DNA of 64,000 bases from Palaemon carinicauda (lineage: Eukaryota; Arthropoda; Malacostraca; Decapoda; Palaemonidae): assembly GCF_036898095.1 (NCBI RefSeq), contig NC_090741.1:20312609-20376608 (forward strand), given 5' to 3'. The position numbers were made by a program, and so were the translations under genes. The notes under the pieces are model-generated. The model was not told the origin of the DNA. It ran no database searches and saw only the letters and a list, made by a program, of their open reading frames with translations. This document shows positions 31,188 through 41,163 of the stretch, in pieces (the stretch's first letter is position 1; every line of letters begins with the position of its first letter).

Positions 31188-32888
31188 GAGAATAAGAAGA
31201 AGTTTTGGAAAGAAGTGAAGAGAGTAAGGAAGGCTGGCTCAAGAATGGAAGAGACAGTGAAAGATGGAAGTGGAATGTTGTTAAAAGGAGAGGAGGCAAG
31301 GAAAAGATGGGTGGAATATTTTGAAAGTTTACTGAATGTTGAGGATAATAGGGAGGCAAATATAATTGCTGTTGCAGGTGTTGAGGTGCCAGTGATGGGA
31401 GATGAGAATGAGAGAGATATTACAATAGATGAAATGAGGAGAGCACTAGATGAAACGAGAGTAGGAAAAGCATCTGGTATGGATGGTGTGAGAGCTGAGA
31501 TGTTGGTGAGATTGTTTAATATGTGTTTTTTGTTGTCAATGGTACCATTAGATTGGGTTTGTGCATGTATTGTACCACTATATAAGGGTAAGGGAGATGT
31601 GCATGAGTGTTGTAATTCAAGAGGTATTAGTTTGTTAAGCGTAGTTGGAAAAGTGTATGGTAGAGTATTGATTAATAGGATCCAGGATAAAACAGAGAAT
31701 GCAATCTTAGAAATACAGGGTGGTTTTAGAAGAGGTAGGGGTTGTATGAATCAGATTTTTACAGTTAGGCAGATATGCGAGAAATATTTAGCAAAAGGTA
31801 AGGAGGTGTATGTTGCGTTTATGGATCTGGAGAAAGCGTATGATAGAGTTGATAGGGAAGCAATGTGGAATGTGATGAGGTTATATGGAGTTGGTGGAAG
31901 GTTGTTGCAAGCAGTGAAAAGTTTCTACAAAGGTAGTAAAGCATGTGTTAGGATAGGAAATGAAGTGAGTGATTGGTTTCCGGTGAGAGTGGGGCTGAGA
32001 CAGGGATGTGTGATGTCGCCGTGGTTGTTTAACTTGTATGTTGATGGAGTGGTGAGAGAGGTGAATGCTCGAGTGCTTGGACAAGGAGTAAAACTGGTAG
32101 ACGAGAATGACCATGAATGGAAGGTAAATCAGTTGTTGTTTGCGGATGATACTGTACTGGTTGCAGACACAGAAGAGAAGCTTGGACGATTAGTGACAGA
32201 ATTTGGAAGAGTGTGTGAGAGAAGGAAGTTGAAAGTTAATGTGGATAAGAGTAAGGTTATGAGATGTACGAGAAGGGAAGGTGGTGCAAGGTTGAACGTC
32301 ATGTTGAATGGAGAGTTACTTGAGGAGGTGGATCAGTTTAAGTACTTGGGGTCTGTTGTTGCAGCAAATGGTGGAGTGGAAGCAGATATACGTCAGAGGG
32401 TGAATGAAGGTTGCAAAGTGTTGGGGGCAGTTAAGGGAGTAGTAAAAAATAGAGGGTTGGGGATGAATGTAAAGAGAGTTCTATATGAAAAAGTGATTGT
32501 ACCAACTGTGATGTATGGATCGGAGTTATGGGGAATGAAAGTGATGGAGAGACAGAAATTGAATGTGTTTGAGATGAAGTGTCTAAGGAGTATGGCTGGT
32601 GTATCTCGAGTAGATAGGGTAAGGAACGAAGTGGTGAGAGTGAGAACGGGTGGAAGAAATGAGTTAGCAGCTAGAGTGGATATGAATGTGTTGAGGTGGT
32701 TTGGCCATGTTGAGAGAATGGAAAATGGATGTCTGCTAAAGAAGTTGATGAATGCAAGAGTTGATGGGAGAAGTACTAGAGGAAGGCCAAGGTTTGGGTG
32801 GATGGATGGAGTGAAGGAAGCTCTGGGTGATAGGAGGATAGATGTTAGCGAGGCAAGAGAGCGTGCTAGAAATAGGAATGAATGGTGA
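31188..32888 (+). CDS. LINE reverse transcriptase, 5'-truncated, nearly intact
   Basis: The frame is open from a stop at 31185-31187; there is no genuine start codon, since the element is truncated. Counting from the GTG at 31215, RT fingers begin with GKASGMDGVRAEML, palm motif A is AFMDLEKAYDRVD (about residues 200-212), motif B is GLRQGCVMSPWLF (about 260), and the catalytic FADD is at residues 309-312. The thumb contains KLKVNVDKSKVM and FKYLGSVVAANGGVEADI. The C-terminus (RWFGHVERMENG, RGRPRFGWMDGVKEALG, ARERARNRNEW) is the usual tail of such polyproteins. The TGA at 32886-32888 replaces an expected arginine codon (CGA>TGA). The frame then continues seven codons to TAG at 32910-32912. 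Apart from this late stop no disruption was found. All catalytic residues are present. Confidence 0.9.
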   Translation, partial: ENKKKFWKEVKRVRKAGSRMEETVKDGSGMLLKGEEARKRWVEYFESLLNVEDNREANIIAVAGVEVPVMGDENERDITIDEMRRALDETRVGKASGMDGVRAEMLVRLFNMCFLLSMVPLDWVCACIVPLYKGKGDVHECCNSRGISLLSVVGKVYGRVLINRIQDKTENAILEIQGGFRRGRGCMNQIFTVRQICEKYLAKGKEVYVAFMDLEKAYDRVDREAMWNVMRLYGVGGRLLQAVKSFYKGSKACVRIGNEVSDWFPVRVGLRQGCVMSPWLFNLYVDGVVREVNARVLGQGVKLVDENDHEWKVNQLLFADDTVLVADTEEKLGRLVTEFGRVCERRKLKVNVDKSKVMRCTRREGGARLNVMLNGELLEEVDQFKYLGSVVAANGGVEADIRQRVNEGCKVLGAVKGVVKNRGLGMNVKRVLYEKVIVPTVMYGSELWGMKVMERQKLNVFEMKCLRSMAGVSRVDRVRNEVVRVRTGGRNELAARVDMNVLRWFGHVERMENGCLLKKLMNARVDGRSTRGRPRFGWMDGVKEALGDRRIDVSEARERARNRNEW

Positions 32889-32913
32889 GCGATTGTGACG
32901 CAGTTCCGGTAGG

Positions 32914-32966
32914 CCCTGCTGCTGCCTCCGATGCCTTAGATGACCGCGGAGGTAGCAGCAGTAGGG
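32914..32966 (+). other. Stem-loop in LINE 3' UTR
   Basis: CTGCTGCTGCCTCCG and CGGAGGTAGCAGCAG pair over 15 bp with one mismatch, with a 16-nt loop, just after the RT frame. It could be an RNA structure recognised by the RT in cis. Function is inferred. Confidence 0.6.
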
Positions 32967-33130
32967 GATTCAGCATTATGAAGCTTCATTTGTGGTGGAT
33001 AATGTGGGAGGGTGGTCTGTGACACCCTAGCAGTACCAGCTGAACTCGGTTGAGTCCCTTGTTAGGCTGGGAGGAATGTAGAGAGTGGAGGTCCCCTTTT
33101 TGTTTTTGTTTCTTTGTTGATATCGGCTAC

Positions 33131-33146
33131 CCCCCAAAATTGGGGG
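33131..33146 (+). other. Short hairpin near the LINE 3' end
   Basis: CCCCCAAAATTGGGGG forms a 7-bp stem with a two-base loop about 25 bp from the element's end. Confidence 0.55.
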
Positions 33147-33172
33147 AAGTGCCATGGTATATGTATGTATGT

Positions 33173-33439
33173 ATATTTCCAAGGAATGTACAGGTATGAC
33201 TCCTGAGGGAGTTAATGGAACTTCATGGTATTAGGAATGCACGAAAATTTTAAGCTTCAGACTTATAATACTTTAGTGCTTTTGATTTAGTATTTTACTG
33301 ATATAAGCATGGAAAAAAGGAAATTTATTTGAATTAAAATCATATGTACACATATATGGACAATTTGCATGCAAGCGCAACTGTACAACGTTCACTAATG
33401 CAAAGAAAACAATTAAACAAAAGGGAATAAACAAAAACG
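33173..33439. other. Unassigned sequence
   Basis: Between the LINE end and the piggyBac relic; possibly decayed transposase sequence, but not recognisable. Confidence 0.4.
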
Positions 33440-34010
33440 CACGGTTCCTGTATCTTTGCAGTAGGCAATGGGCAGTGCTTTGTTCTATCTGATGTAATTG
33501 TACCATTGGCACTTATTTTTATTTCCTTTCATATCTGATACTATGTCATATGAAGTATATGAATTGTCAAAATAGAACCTGTAGTTTGTAGGTTCAGTAC
33601 AAGCAGAAATACATTCCCGGATTACTCATCTACTTCCTAAATAGTCCTTGGAAGACTGGTTTATGATTTGCCTTCATAGATCTTTACATAATAGGGCAGC
33701 CCAGTTGAACTGGTCAAAATCCTTGATTTGAAGCCAAATCGCATTGAGTATTTTCTTGTGAATTGCTTACAAGAATGGCGTCTGTAATAAGGAGTCAAAT
33801 TCGTCAATACTCAGAATTTCATGATAAATTTTAAAATACTTGATGTTTTTATTCAAATGATCAGACGCTAGTTTCACTTTAGTCATTTTCTCATTACCAA
33901 GGTTTGCATTGTCGATGCAATGGAGAAACTTCATGATTTACTAAACCTTATTTCTGGTCATTGTTGCACCAAATATAGGGCATTCAAGATCTGTACTTTG
34001 CTCCAATACA
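33440..34010 (-). pseudogene. piggyBac-type transposase relic
   Basis: On the minus strand from about 33985: MTRNKV, two stops, then IMKFLHCIDNANLGNEKM, KVKLASDHLNKNIKYF and ILSIDE. This follows the conserved piggyBac order (SRNRF...ILRFLHF.DN, then the HLN block, then the SIDE motif holding the first catalytic Asp). About 90 codons downstream, NYRFYFDNSYTSYDIVSDM (near 33590-33530) matches the YFDN.YTS motif that carries the second catalytic Asp. The stretch between is decayed and shorter than usual. Both catalytic Asp codons survive, but stops, frameshifts and deletion make it dead. No terminal repeats or TTAA ends were located. Sequence-level homology is from recalled family motifs. Confidence 0.7.
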
Positions 34011-34100
34011 ACTATATGAGTGAGCAGGAGTGTGTGTGTTTGTGTGAGCATGCTATGTTGTATGTCTGAGCACGTGCCATGTTATATGTGACTGTCATGT

Positions 34101-34340
34101 ATTAGTTCATGTATATGCATGTGTCTGTTTTGTATGTGTGTAGGATGTATGAGTGTGTGGGTGTGCATGCACCCAATGAAAATTATGTGTGGCATGTTAT
34201 GTTTTAATTCATGTACATGCATGTGTCTGTTTTGTTTATATATGTAAGATGTGTGTGTGCGTTTGTCTGTGCGTATGCATACACCCAATCAAAATTTTGT
34301 GCGCATTTTATGATTTAGTTTTTAGTTTATGAATATACGT
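34101..34340. repeat. Imperfect ~102-bp tandem repeat
   Basis: TTCATGTANATGCATGTGTC begins at 34106 and 34208, each followed by TGTTTTGT, a TATG/TGTG-rich stretch, GCATNCACCCAAT and AAAATT. A third partial unit runs to about 34340. Overall rich in TGTG/CATG. Confidence 0.75.
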
Positions 34341-34353
34341 GTGTTTCTTTTTC

Positions 34354-34360
<7 letters not shown>

Positions 34361-34427
<67 letters not shown>
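34361..34427. repeat. (AT)n microsatellite
   Basis: Pure alternating AT after ATATATACATAT. Confidence 0.97.
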
Positions 34428-34431
<4 letters not shown>

Positions 34432-35373
34432 TGAGTATGTTTGGGAATGCTTTAGTGTGTGTGTGTGAGGGGGATTATTGCGTGTATCTGTGTGTGTGCA
34501 CCTAATCTAGACAGAGCAAAGATAAAATTTAATTTTCCCACTGATGCTTTCATCTCTTAATATCAATGATATAATGTTTATATCTATAACGCAAAGTCCT
34601 ATCGACTCCATCGGCAGTCACAATGAAATAATATTCTGAATAAAATCAGCTAATACATAAACAATTGCAATTAATTTCTTTTAAAGGAAAATATGTATTC
34701 TGTTTAATTTAGAGGATAATTACTGTGTAACGTGACATTTATTATTTCATAAAAGTGAAATAGTGTGTACCGGTGAAATATGCAAGATTGTTGAAAATTT
34801 AAGTCATAAGAAAAGCCATAAAATTTTAGAAAATCATAATTTTGCTTAAAAAACAAGTAGTTTCTATCGATATCTGTATCGTAAAAAAATTTAAAGTAAA
34901 AATAATCTTGTAGGAAATTTATAAAGAATTTTTTAAAACATGACTCCATAAGGAGTCGATGAGACTGCCTGGGTTTATCCTTTCTCGCTGAATGTCAACA
35001 TATATATCAAATATAGTTTGTAAGATTTTCAATCCACTAAGCTACTAACTTAAAAGATATTCAAATAAGCATTGTTTTAAAACTTTGGATTTCAGTGTTT
35101 AAGTGATTAATGGAGACTTTAATTCCGTTCACAACGATCTATATACATTTGCTCAAGTATAAGTTTACATTGCCCCACCCCAAAAAAAAGTAAATTAATT
35201 ATATTCGCTATTGCAACAGGCGTGTTTAATTTTCTATATGTTGCATTTCATCAGTTTTTGCTGGAATCGCATCTGTAAAATAAAAGTTTTTCAATTTAAA
35301 ATGTTTCCATCTAATGTAAGAAAAAATAATAATACTAATTTTAGATCATGGGCATCAACGTTTTCTGGTCCAC
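34428..35373. other. Unassigned AT-rich sequence
   Basis: Nothing recognisable. Its right edge is the 5' end of the Penelope-like insertion. Confidence 0.5.
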
Positions 35374-35474
35374 TATGAGATGGTGCCAACTAAAGGATTG
35401 AGGATATTCACAAGGTACTTAGATAATTTATATGCTGCTGAACCTACAGAGCTAATTATTGGCACCATCTCATA
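35374..35474. repeat. Inverted RT segment bounded by a perfect 16-bp inverted repeat
   Basis: TATGAGATGGTGCCAA (35374-35389) and its exact reverse complement (35459-35474) bound 69 bp. Read on the minus strand the segment encodes the RT block PIISSVGSAAYKLSKYLVNI followed by LNPLVGTIS. That block should stand immediately before GTISYSNIKNNVD of the plus-strand frame. The piece is thus present but flipped, and its end repeats the 16 bp that open the sense part. Confidence 0.88.
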
Positions 35475-36241
35475 TTCAAATATAAAAAATAATGTAGACT
35501 TGATTAACAAACTGAATGAAGTACAGATCAACAGTACCTGTAGGCTTGTCAGTTTTGATGTAGTCTCACTATTCACAAAAGTACCTATTGATGACATGTT
35601 GGAATTTTTATCTGAAACATTAGATAATAGACAATTGAATCTACCATTCTCCATACACACTTTAATAGAATTAATTAAATTATGTATAAAAGATTGTAAA
35701 TTCGAATTCAATGGGAGATTTTATGCACAAACTTTTGGTATGGCTATGGGAAACCCTTTATCCCCAGTATTGAGCAATCTATATATGGAATTTTTTGAAA
35801 GCAGAATTGTAAATAACATCATACCTAATAATGTAAAATGGTTTCGATATATTGACGACATAATATGTGTGTGGCCAGGAAATGAAAATTTAGATAACTT
35901 TCTTCTTAGATTGAATAGTTTGGTACCATCAATAAATTTCACTATGGAGCTGGAGAATAATTGTACACTACCTTTTTTGGATTGTCGCATACATAGATGT
36001 AATAATAGTCTCAAGTTCAGTGTATACAGAAAGCCAACGAATATCTCGGCATATGTCCATTATTACTCAAACCAAGGCAACAAAGTTAAGAAATCTGTAT
36101 TTACTTCTATGTTTTTAAGAGCATTCCGAGTCTGCAGCCCTGAATATATTGATGACGAAATAAATGGTATTAGAGCAATAGGTAAAAAACTAAAGTATCC
36201 TGAAATTGTGTTAGATGATGCCCTAAGAACAGCAAAAAAAA
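35461..36241 (+). pseudogene. Penelope-like reverse transcriptase
   Basis: The element-derived frame starts in effect at GTISYSNIKNNVD; the ATG at 35380 lies in the inverted segment and is not native. Motifs in order: FDVVSLFTKVPI (palm motif A), GMAMGNPLSPVLSNLYMEFF (motif B), WFRYIDDIICVW (catalytic YIDD, motif C), LPFLDCRIHR and FSVYRKPTNI (thumb, typical of the family). The frame is open until an A-rich run at 36234-36254, where it leaves the frame used by the GIY-YIG domain. The catalytic residues are intact, but 5' truncation and inversion remove the N-terminal part. Confidence 0.9.
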
Positions 36242-36254
36242 GAAAAAAAAAAAG

Positions 36255-36779
36255 ACTTTTTTCGGTAATGATAACAGAAAAAACTATAACACACAAAATT
36301 TACTTGTACTACCTTATTGTGATTCATTTAAAGAAATTCCCCAACTGTTAAAAAATTTCAATGTAAATGTAGCATTTAAGAGTAAAAATACAATAAAAAC
36401 AGCCTTAATAAAGAATTCTCCTGACATTACCAAGGGATGTGTATATCGTATTCCATGCAATGCTTGTGAAAAATACTATATTGGTCAAACTGGTAAAGCC
36501 CTAGAAAAGAGAATTGAACAGCATAAGAAAAGTGTCAGGTATGCTCAAGATAATAATGCACTCTTTGCCCACGTTAGAGATAAAAATCACCCTATTAATT
36601 GGTCAGGTGCAAAGAAATTGGTTCATTCAAATAACTTAGTAGAAAGAAACATCATAGAGTCCAGTTTCATAAAAGAAACCTTTGAAAACAACTTGAATAT
36701 TGGTCATGGAATGTATAAACTCGACGCCTTTATATGTAAAGAGATTTGTAAACTATATAAAAAAACATTAACCACTTAA
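36255..36779 (+). pseudogene. GIY-YIG endonuclease domain of the Penelope-like element
   Basis: In the frame with codons at positions divisible by three: LLVLPYCDSFKEIPQLLKNF, then GCVYRIPCNACEKYYIGQTG (the VYR/YIG core with its cysteine pair), KALEKRIEQHKKSV, HVRDKNHPINWSGAKKLVHS, and a C-terminus ending at TAA 36777-36779. The domain itself has no internal stop. It is out of frame with RT by one base because of the A-rich run at 36234-36254. Confidence 0.88.
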
Positions 36780-36964
36780 TGTAGAATTGAATGTATTGTG
36801 AATAATTAACGTCGGTGTGAAATTAATATTTAGACCTAAGCTACCATTCATTAAAGGAAACAATTATTTTATATAGTATGCATAAGTATATTGGCACTAT
36901 ATAGTGTTATGCTAGATATAAGTATTGATATATACATGATTATATGTTTATGATATTAATGTTG

Positions 36965-37270
36965 TATACATATAAATGTATATATGCATAAGTATGTATG
37001 TGTATATATGTATATATGTATATATGTATGTGTATATATATGTATATATGTATGTGTATGTATATGTATGTGTATGTGTAAGTATTTATGTATATGTATA
37101 TGTATTTGTATCTGTATGTATGTATATATATGTATATGTGTATGTGTATGTATATGTATGTGTATGTGTGTATATATGTATATATATGTATATGTATGTA
37201 TGTGTGTATATATATGTATATATATATGTATATATGTGTATGTATTTGTATTTTTGTGTATGTTTTGCTT
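36965..37270 (+). repeat. TATG/TGTA-rich tract inside the Penelope-like element
   Basis: Irregular TATATG and TATGTG repeats. The corresponding tract is present, shorter, in the other copy (16750-16935), so it belongs to the element. Confidence 0.9.
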
Positions 37271-37648
37271 ATGTATTTATATAGATAACGCTACCGCATT
37301 GACATATAAATAACTGTAATGAAAGTAAAATAAGAAGAAAACAAGAATATACCCGCCACCAGAAATGACCCTTTTTAGCAGGTGTCTAACGAGCTTGCGG
37401 ACTCCTCCTCCTCACACCTGAGTCAAGCCCAGGTAGCGGGTAAGGGAGTGTCATTGTTCTCTAAATCTCTATATGTATGTTCGTACTTTTGCTTTCCCTA
37501 TAAATTGTAAGAAACCTCTCTCAATAAATCAGTCCTCTGAGGAAGTATCACGAAACTAGTCAGGACTCAAGTGTATATTCTGTATTTTCATTTTCCCTGT
37601 GGTTCTTCTGCATCTGAGCATCACGTTTTCCTGTGATTTTTACGCATA

Positions 37649-37650
<2 letters not shown>

Positions 37651-37723
<73 letters not shown>

Positions 37724-37743
37724 TATATATACAGTATATATAC

Positions 37744-37786
<43 letters not shown>

Positions 37787-37788
37787 AA

Positions 37789-37790
<2 letters not shown>
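37651..37790. repeat. (AT)n array between Penelope and Jockey elements
   Basis: Alternating AT with a GTATATATATACAGTATATA interruption at 37721-37740. That interruption reappears at 44639-44658 and marks the left breakpoint of the tandem duplication. Confidence 0.97.
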
Positions 37791-37836
<46 letters not shown>

Positions 37837-39062
37837 TAGCAAAGCTACAACCCTAGTTGGAAAATCAAGATGCTATAAGCCCAAGGGCTCCAACAGGGAA
37901 AAATAGCCCAGTGGGGAAAGGAAATAAGGAAATAAATAAATGATGAGAATAAATTAACAAATTATCATTCTAAAAACAGTAACAGCGTCAAAACAGATAT
38001 TTCTTATATAAACTATTAACAACGTCAAAAACAGATATGTCATATATAAACAACAAAAAGACTCATGTCAGCTTGGTCAACATAAAAACATTTGCTCCAA
38101 CTTTGAACTTTTGAAGTTCTAATGATTCAACTACCCGATTAGGAAGATCATTCCACATCTTGGTAACAACTGGAATAAAACTTCTAAAATACTGTGTAGT
38201 ATTGAGCCTCATGATGGAGAAGGCCTGGCTATTAGAATTAACTGCCTGCCTAGTATTACGAACAGGATAGAATTGTCCAGGGAGATCTGAATGTAAAGGA
38301 TGGTCAGCATTACGAAAAATCTTATGCAACATGCATAATGAACTTATTGAACGACGGTGCCAAAGATTAATATCTAGATCAGGAATAAGAAATTTAAAAG
38401 ACCGTAAGTTTCTGACCAACAAATTAAGATTAGAATCAGCAGCTGAGCACCAGACAGGAGAACAATACTCAAAAAAAGGTAGAATGAAAGAATTAAATCA
38501 CTTCTTCAGAATAGATTGATCACCGAAAATCTTGTAAGACTTCTTCAATAAGCCAATTTTTTGTGCAATTGAAGAAGACACAGACCTAATGTGTTTCTCA
38601 AAAGTAAATTTGCTGTCGAGAATCACACCTAAAATTTAAAAGGAGTCATAAAAATTTAAAGAAACATTATCAATACTGAGATCCGGATGTTGAGGAGCCA
38701 CCGTCCTTGACCTACTTACAATCATACTTTGAGTTTTGTTAGGATTCAGCTTCATACCCCATAATTTGCACCATGCACTAATTTTATCTAAATTTCTAGT
38801 AAGGGATTCACCAATCCCAGATCTACATTCAGGGGATGGAATTGATGCAAAGAGAGTTGCATCATCTGCATACGCAACAAGCTAGTTTTCTAGGCCAAAC
38901 CACATGTCATGTGTATATAGTATGAAAAGTATTGGGCCAAGAACACTACCCTGTGGAACACCGGATATCACATTCCTATACTCTCTATGGTGCCCATCAG
39001 CAACAGCTTTTTGAGATATATTACTCAAAAAATCAATAATAATGCTAAGAAACGACCCACCC

Positions 39063-39063
<1 letters not shown>
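37791..39063 (-). mobile_element. Jockey-like LINE, 5'-truncated (left duplicate)
   Basis: Minus-strand copy with (AAT)n tail at 37791-37834. The 3' UTR has two copies of the ~37-bp unit, and the coding frames are 38063-38422 (C-terminus, IPDLDINLWHRRSI...) and 38882-39064 ([20 protein letters not shown]). The catalytic YADD is intact here (near 38865-38876), but it is preceded by an in-frame TAG, and further stops and shifts follow. It breaks off at 39063 in CCCACCC, where (AT)n starts. Confidence 0.9.
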
Positions 39064-39131
<68 letters not shown>

Positions 39132-39178
39132 TATATATATGTATATTTATATATCTATTTATTTATTTATTTATTTAT
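39064..39178. repeat. (AT)n array with ATTT end
   Basis: Alternating AT, ending in an (ATTT)n stretch. Confidence 0.97.
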
Positions 39179-39470
39179 AGATGTATGACCAAGGCCGTTG
39201 AAAAGATACTAAGATGTTCTATTGAAACTTCCGATTTTAATAAATGAGTGCATTAACCTTTTCAAAAGTATCATGACTTTCGAAAATGAGAAAGTATGAA
39301 TCTTTCCATGATGAAGATTTTCACTAATTTAGTAGTGTTAACATGAAGGGAGATAATGCTTTCCTTGCTTAATGATGACGACTGCATATGATTAAGGAAT
39401 ATCAGCCTGGGGGTGTCACCACTGTTGAAGTGTAATCTTCTACGTTATACAATAAGGATAAAAAGGTTTA
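39179..39470 (+). mobile_element. LTR fragment (Gypsy A type)
   Basis: Aligns, at perhaps 65-70% by eye, with 61262-61550: GAGNGCATT, AAAAGTATCATNACTTTCG, ACCATGAAG-like, GCTTTCC, GAGGGTGTCA-like and TTATACAATA blocks in the same order. It is followed by leader and gag-like sequence, as expected for the right end of a 5' LTR. The left part is missing. Confidence 0.65.
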
Positions 39471-40297
39471 AATGTGTCATTTGCATCCATTGGGTTGGAA
39501 CGAGTGGTGTCAGGTTTCACAGCGTTTGGTTGAGTAGTAATGTGAAAAAAGGTGTAATTAAGCCGGTTAAAAAAAAGGGCATAATGCCGAGGCCAACGAG
39601 GTCTTCCACAGTAGCTGATATTCTAGAAGAGAAACATGAAGTAGTGGTAGAATGCAGTGTCATTGAAGATGAAGATAGACTAGAATAATGAACTCATATT
39701 TTGAAAGACAGTGTCGAAAATTAAAGAGATGATAAATAGGTTTGCATCAGACCGAGATAAAGAACAGCAAATAACCACAGCATTACCTCCAATATGAACA
39801 CAGTCCAGACATACTTGAGTGGATATACAGTTGTACAGATGAATGAAGCGACTCAAGATATCGTACTTCGAAAGTTGCCCGAGATTCAAGCGAGAGTTAT
39901 GCCTTTCAACTACTGATAGCTCAGTGAAGTATCATGTGGGTGGAGAGAAAAAGAAAATGCAATACAAGTTAATAGACTCTCGGTGGATGCTCCTATGTTG
40001 GAGGTAGCTGGATGGCCACTAGATTGTTTTGGAAAGTATAGTGAATGGAAATGATGGCTAATAGCAAAATATGCCTTGCCTGATGCAAGAAATAGTGATA
40101 TAAAAATTATCTACCAAAAATTAGAGTGAGTAAATTAGTTTTGAGTTTTGCAGCTTTTATCTACTGAGATTGTGATAGTTCTGGAACTCAGCACCAACCT
40201 ACCAGAAAGAGATTATAAAACAATAGCCTCGTTCTCAGAGGTAGTGATGGTGATACAAAATAATATTGACAGTTTACCTGAAAAATACAAGGCACTG
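39471..40297 (+). pseudogene. Leader and gag-like coding relic (left duplicate)
   Basis: After a possible primer-binding region (GGGTTGGAACGAGTGG near 39494), frames read MPRPTRSSTVADILEEKHEV (39587 on), KEMINRFASDRDKEQQITTA, QMNEATQDIVLRKLPEIQAR, EVAGWPLDCFGKYSEW and LPERDYKTIASFSEVVMVIQ, ending LPEKYKALW at about 40297. No gag motif can be named, but position and charged/amphipathic composition fit a capsid region. Many stops and shifts. It is cut at 40297 by the start of the LTR-like repeat. Confidence 0.55.
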
Positions 40298-40346
40298 TGG
40301 AGGATTAATTTTTGTTTTATTTTTATTTATTTTTTATTTGCCAAAT

Positions 40347-40436
<90 letters not shown>

Positions 40437-40780
40437 ATTAGTGTATCGATTGTTTGTTGTGAGAGACTGTTGGTATAAATGAGAATGTTTGTTTACTTTT
40501 AGGTAGGTTAGGAGAATGGTAAATGTTTCGGAGCGAATGCTTTTTTGATTTGACTGCAGCAAGAGGCAGTAGTGTGAGTGCTGGATTTACTATTATTTTT
40601 CTTACCAGCGTTAGAAGTATTTTTCTTTTTATTTTTTTCATGCTGTAATTCCTCCTTTGGAGAGTTATTTTTTGAAACTGGATTTATTGTTGCTCACCAG
40701 GCCTGTAATAAAGGATTGTATTTAGACTGCGCTATCCGATTGCTTAACCATTGATGACCTGGCTTGTGTATTTGGATTGT

Positions 40781-40813
<33 letters not shown>

Positions 40814-41163
40814 CTACCAACCCAATCAGCGAGGCAGTTGTGGCAACTTTCCACACAGTTTAATCTGTTGACCACAAAGCGGTGTTAGTGGTAGTTGCCG
40901 TAAAAGACAGTCGGCTTTGTGTTGAGGACAGTGTTGGTGTCCAATAAAAGATATATTTATTTTTGGTGTTGGTGTGCAATTTAGTTTTAAGTTTGATAGT
41001 GTTTTTTATTTGAAGGGTGTTAGCTTTTTGTATATTTAATATTAGGTTTGATTAGTTTTAAGTATTTTGAGTGTGGATATCTTTTGGTACGAATTATTTT
41101 AGTTTTAAGGAATATAGTTCTAAGGATATGTTTTGTTTTTTTGTCCTCGTCTAAGAGTCTGGT
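40298..41163 (+). repeat. Gypsy B LTR-like direct repeat, copy 1
   Basis: 866 bp, repeated at 47266-48140 (875 bp) and 53487-54334 (848 bp). It starts TGGAGGATTAATTTTTG and includes a (GA)n tract (40351-40432), a (GAT)n tract (about 40780-40812) and a candidate AATAAA poly(A) signal near 40944. TTGGTGTTGGTGTGC follows the signal by about 20 bases and could be a primer-binding site. If so, the true LTR is about 670 bp and the last ~200 bp are leader. Confidence 0.75.

Larger units (their letters stand above)
31185..33172 (+). mobile_element. Young 5'-truncated non-LTR retrotransposon
   Basis: Contains one long open RT frame (31188-32888) and a 3' UTR with two hairpins (32914-32966 and 33131-33146). 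It ends in a short (ATGT)n tail at about 33158-33174. No endonuclease is present, so the copy is 5'-truncated upstream of RT. The intact frame, compared with the other relics here, says it inserted recently. Clade is unresolved from motifs alone. Confidence 0.85.
35374..37650 (+). mobile_element. Penelope-like element with inverted 5' segment
   Basis: Order: inverted 5' segment (35374-35474), RT, short spacer, GIY-YIG endonuclease ending at 36779, a 180-bp AT-rich stretch, a TATG/TGTA-rich tract (36965-37270), and a unique 3' UTR to GATTTTTACGCAT at 37650, after which (TA)n begins. RT plus GIY-YIG is the defining architecture of Penelope-like elements. The N-terminal third of the RT is missing. 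A second 3' piece of the same family lies at 16358-17345. Confidence 0.92.

Noticed and set aside
36234..36254. Programmed frameshift in the Penelope-like element
   Set aside because: Known Penelope-like elements encode RT and GIY-YIG in one frame; an indel or sequencing error in the A run is simpler.
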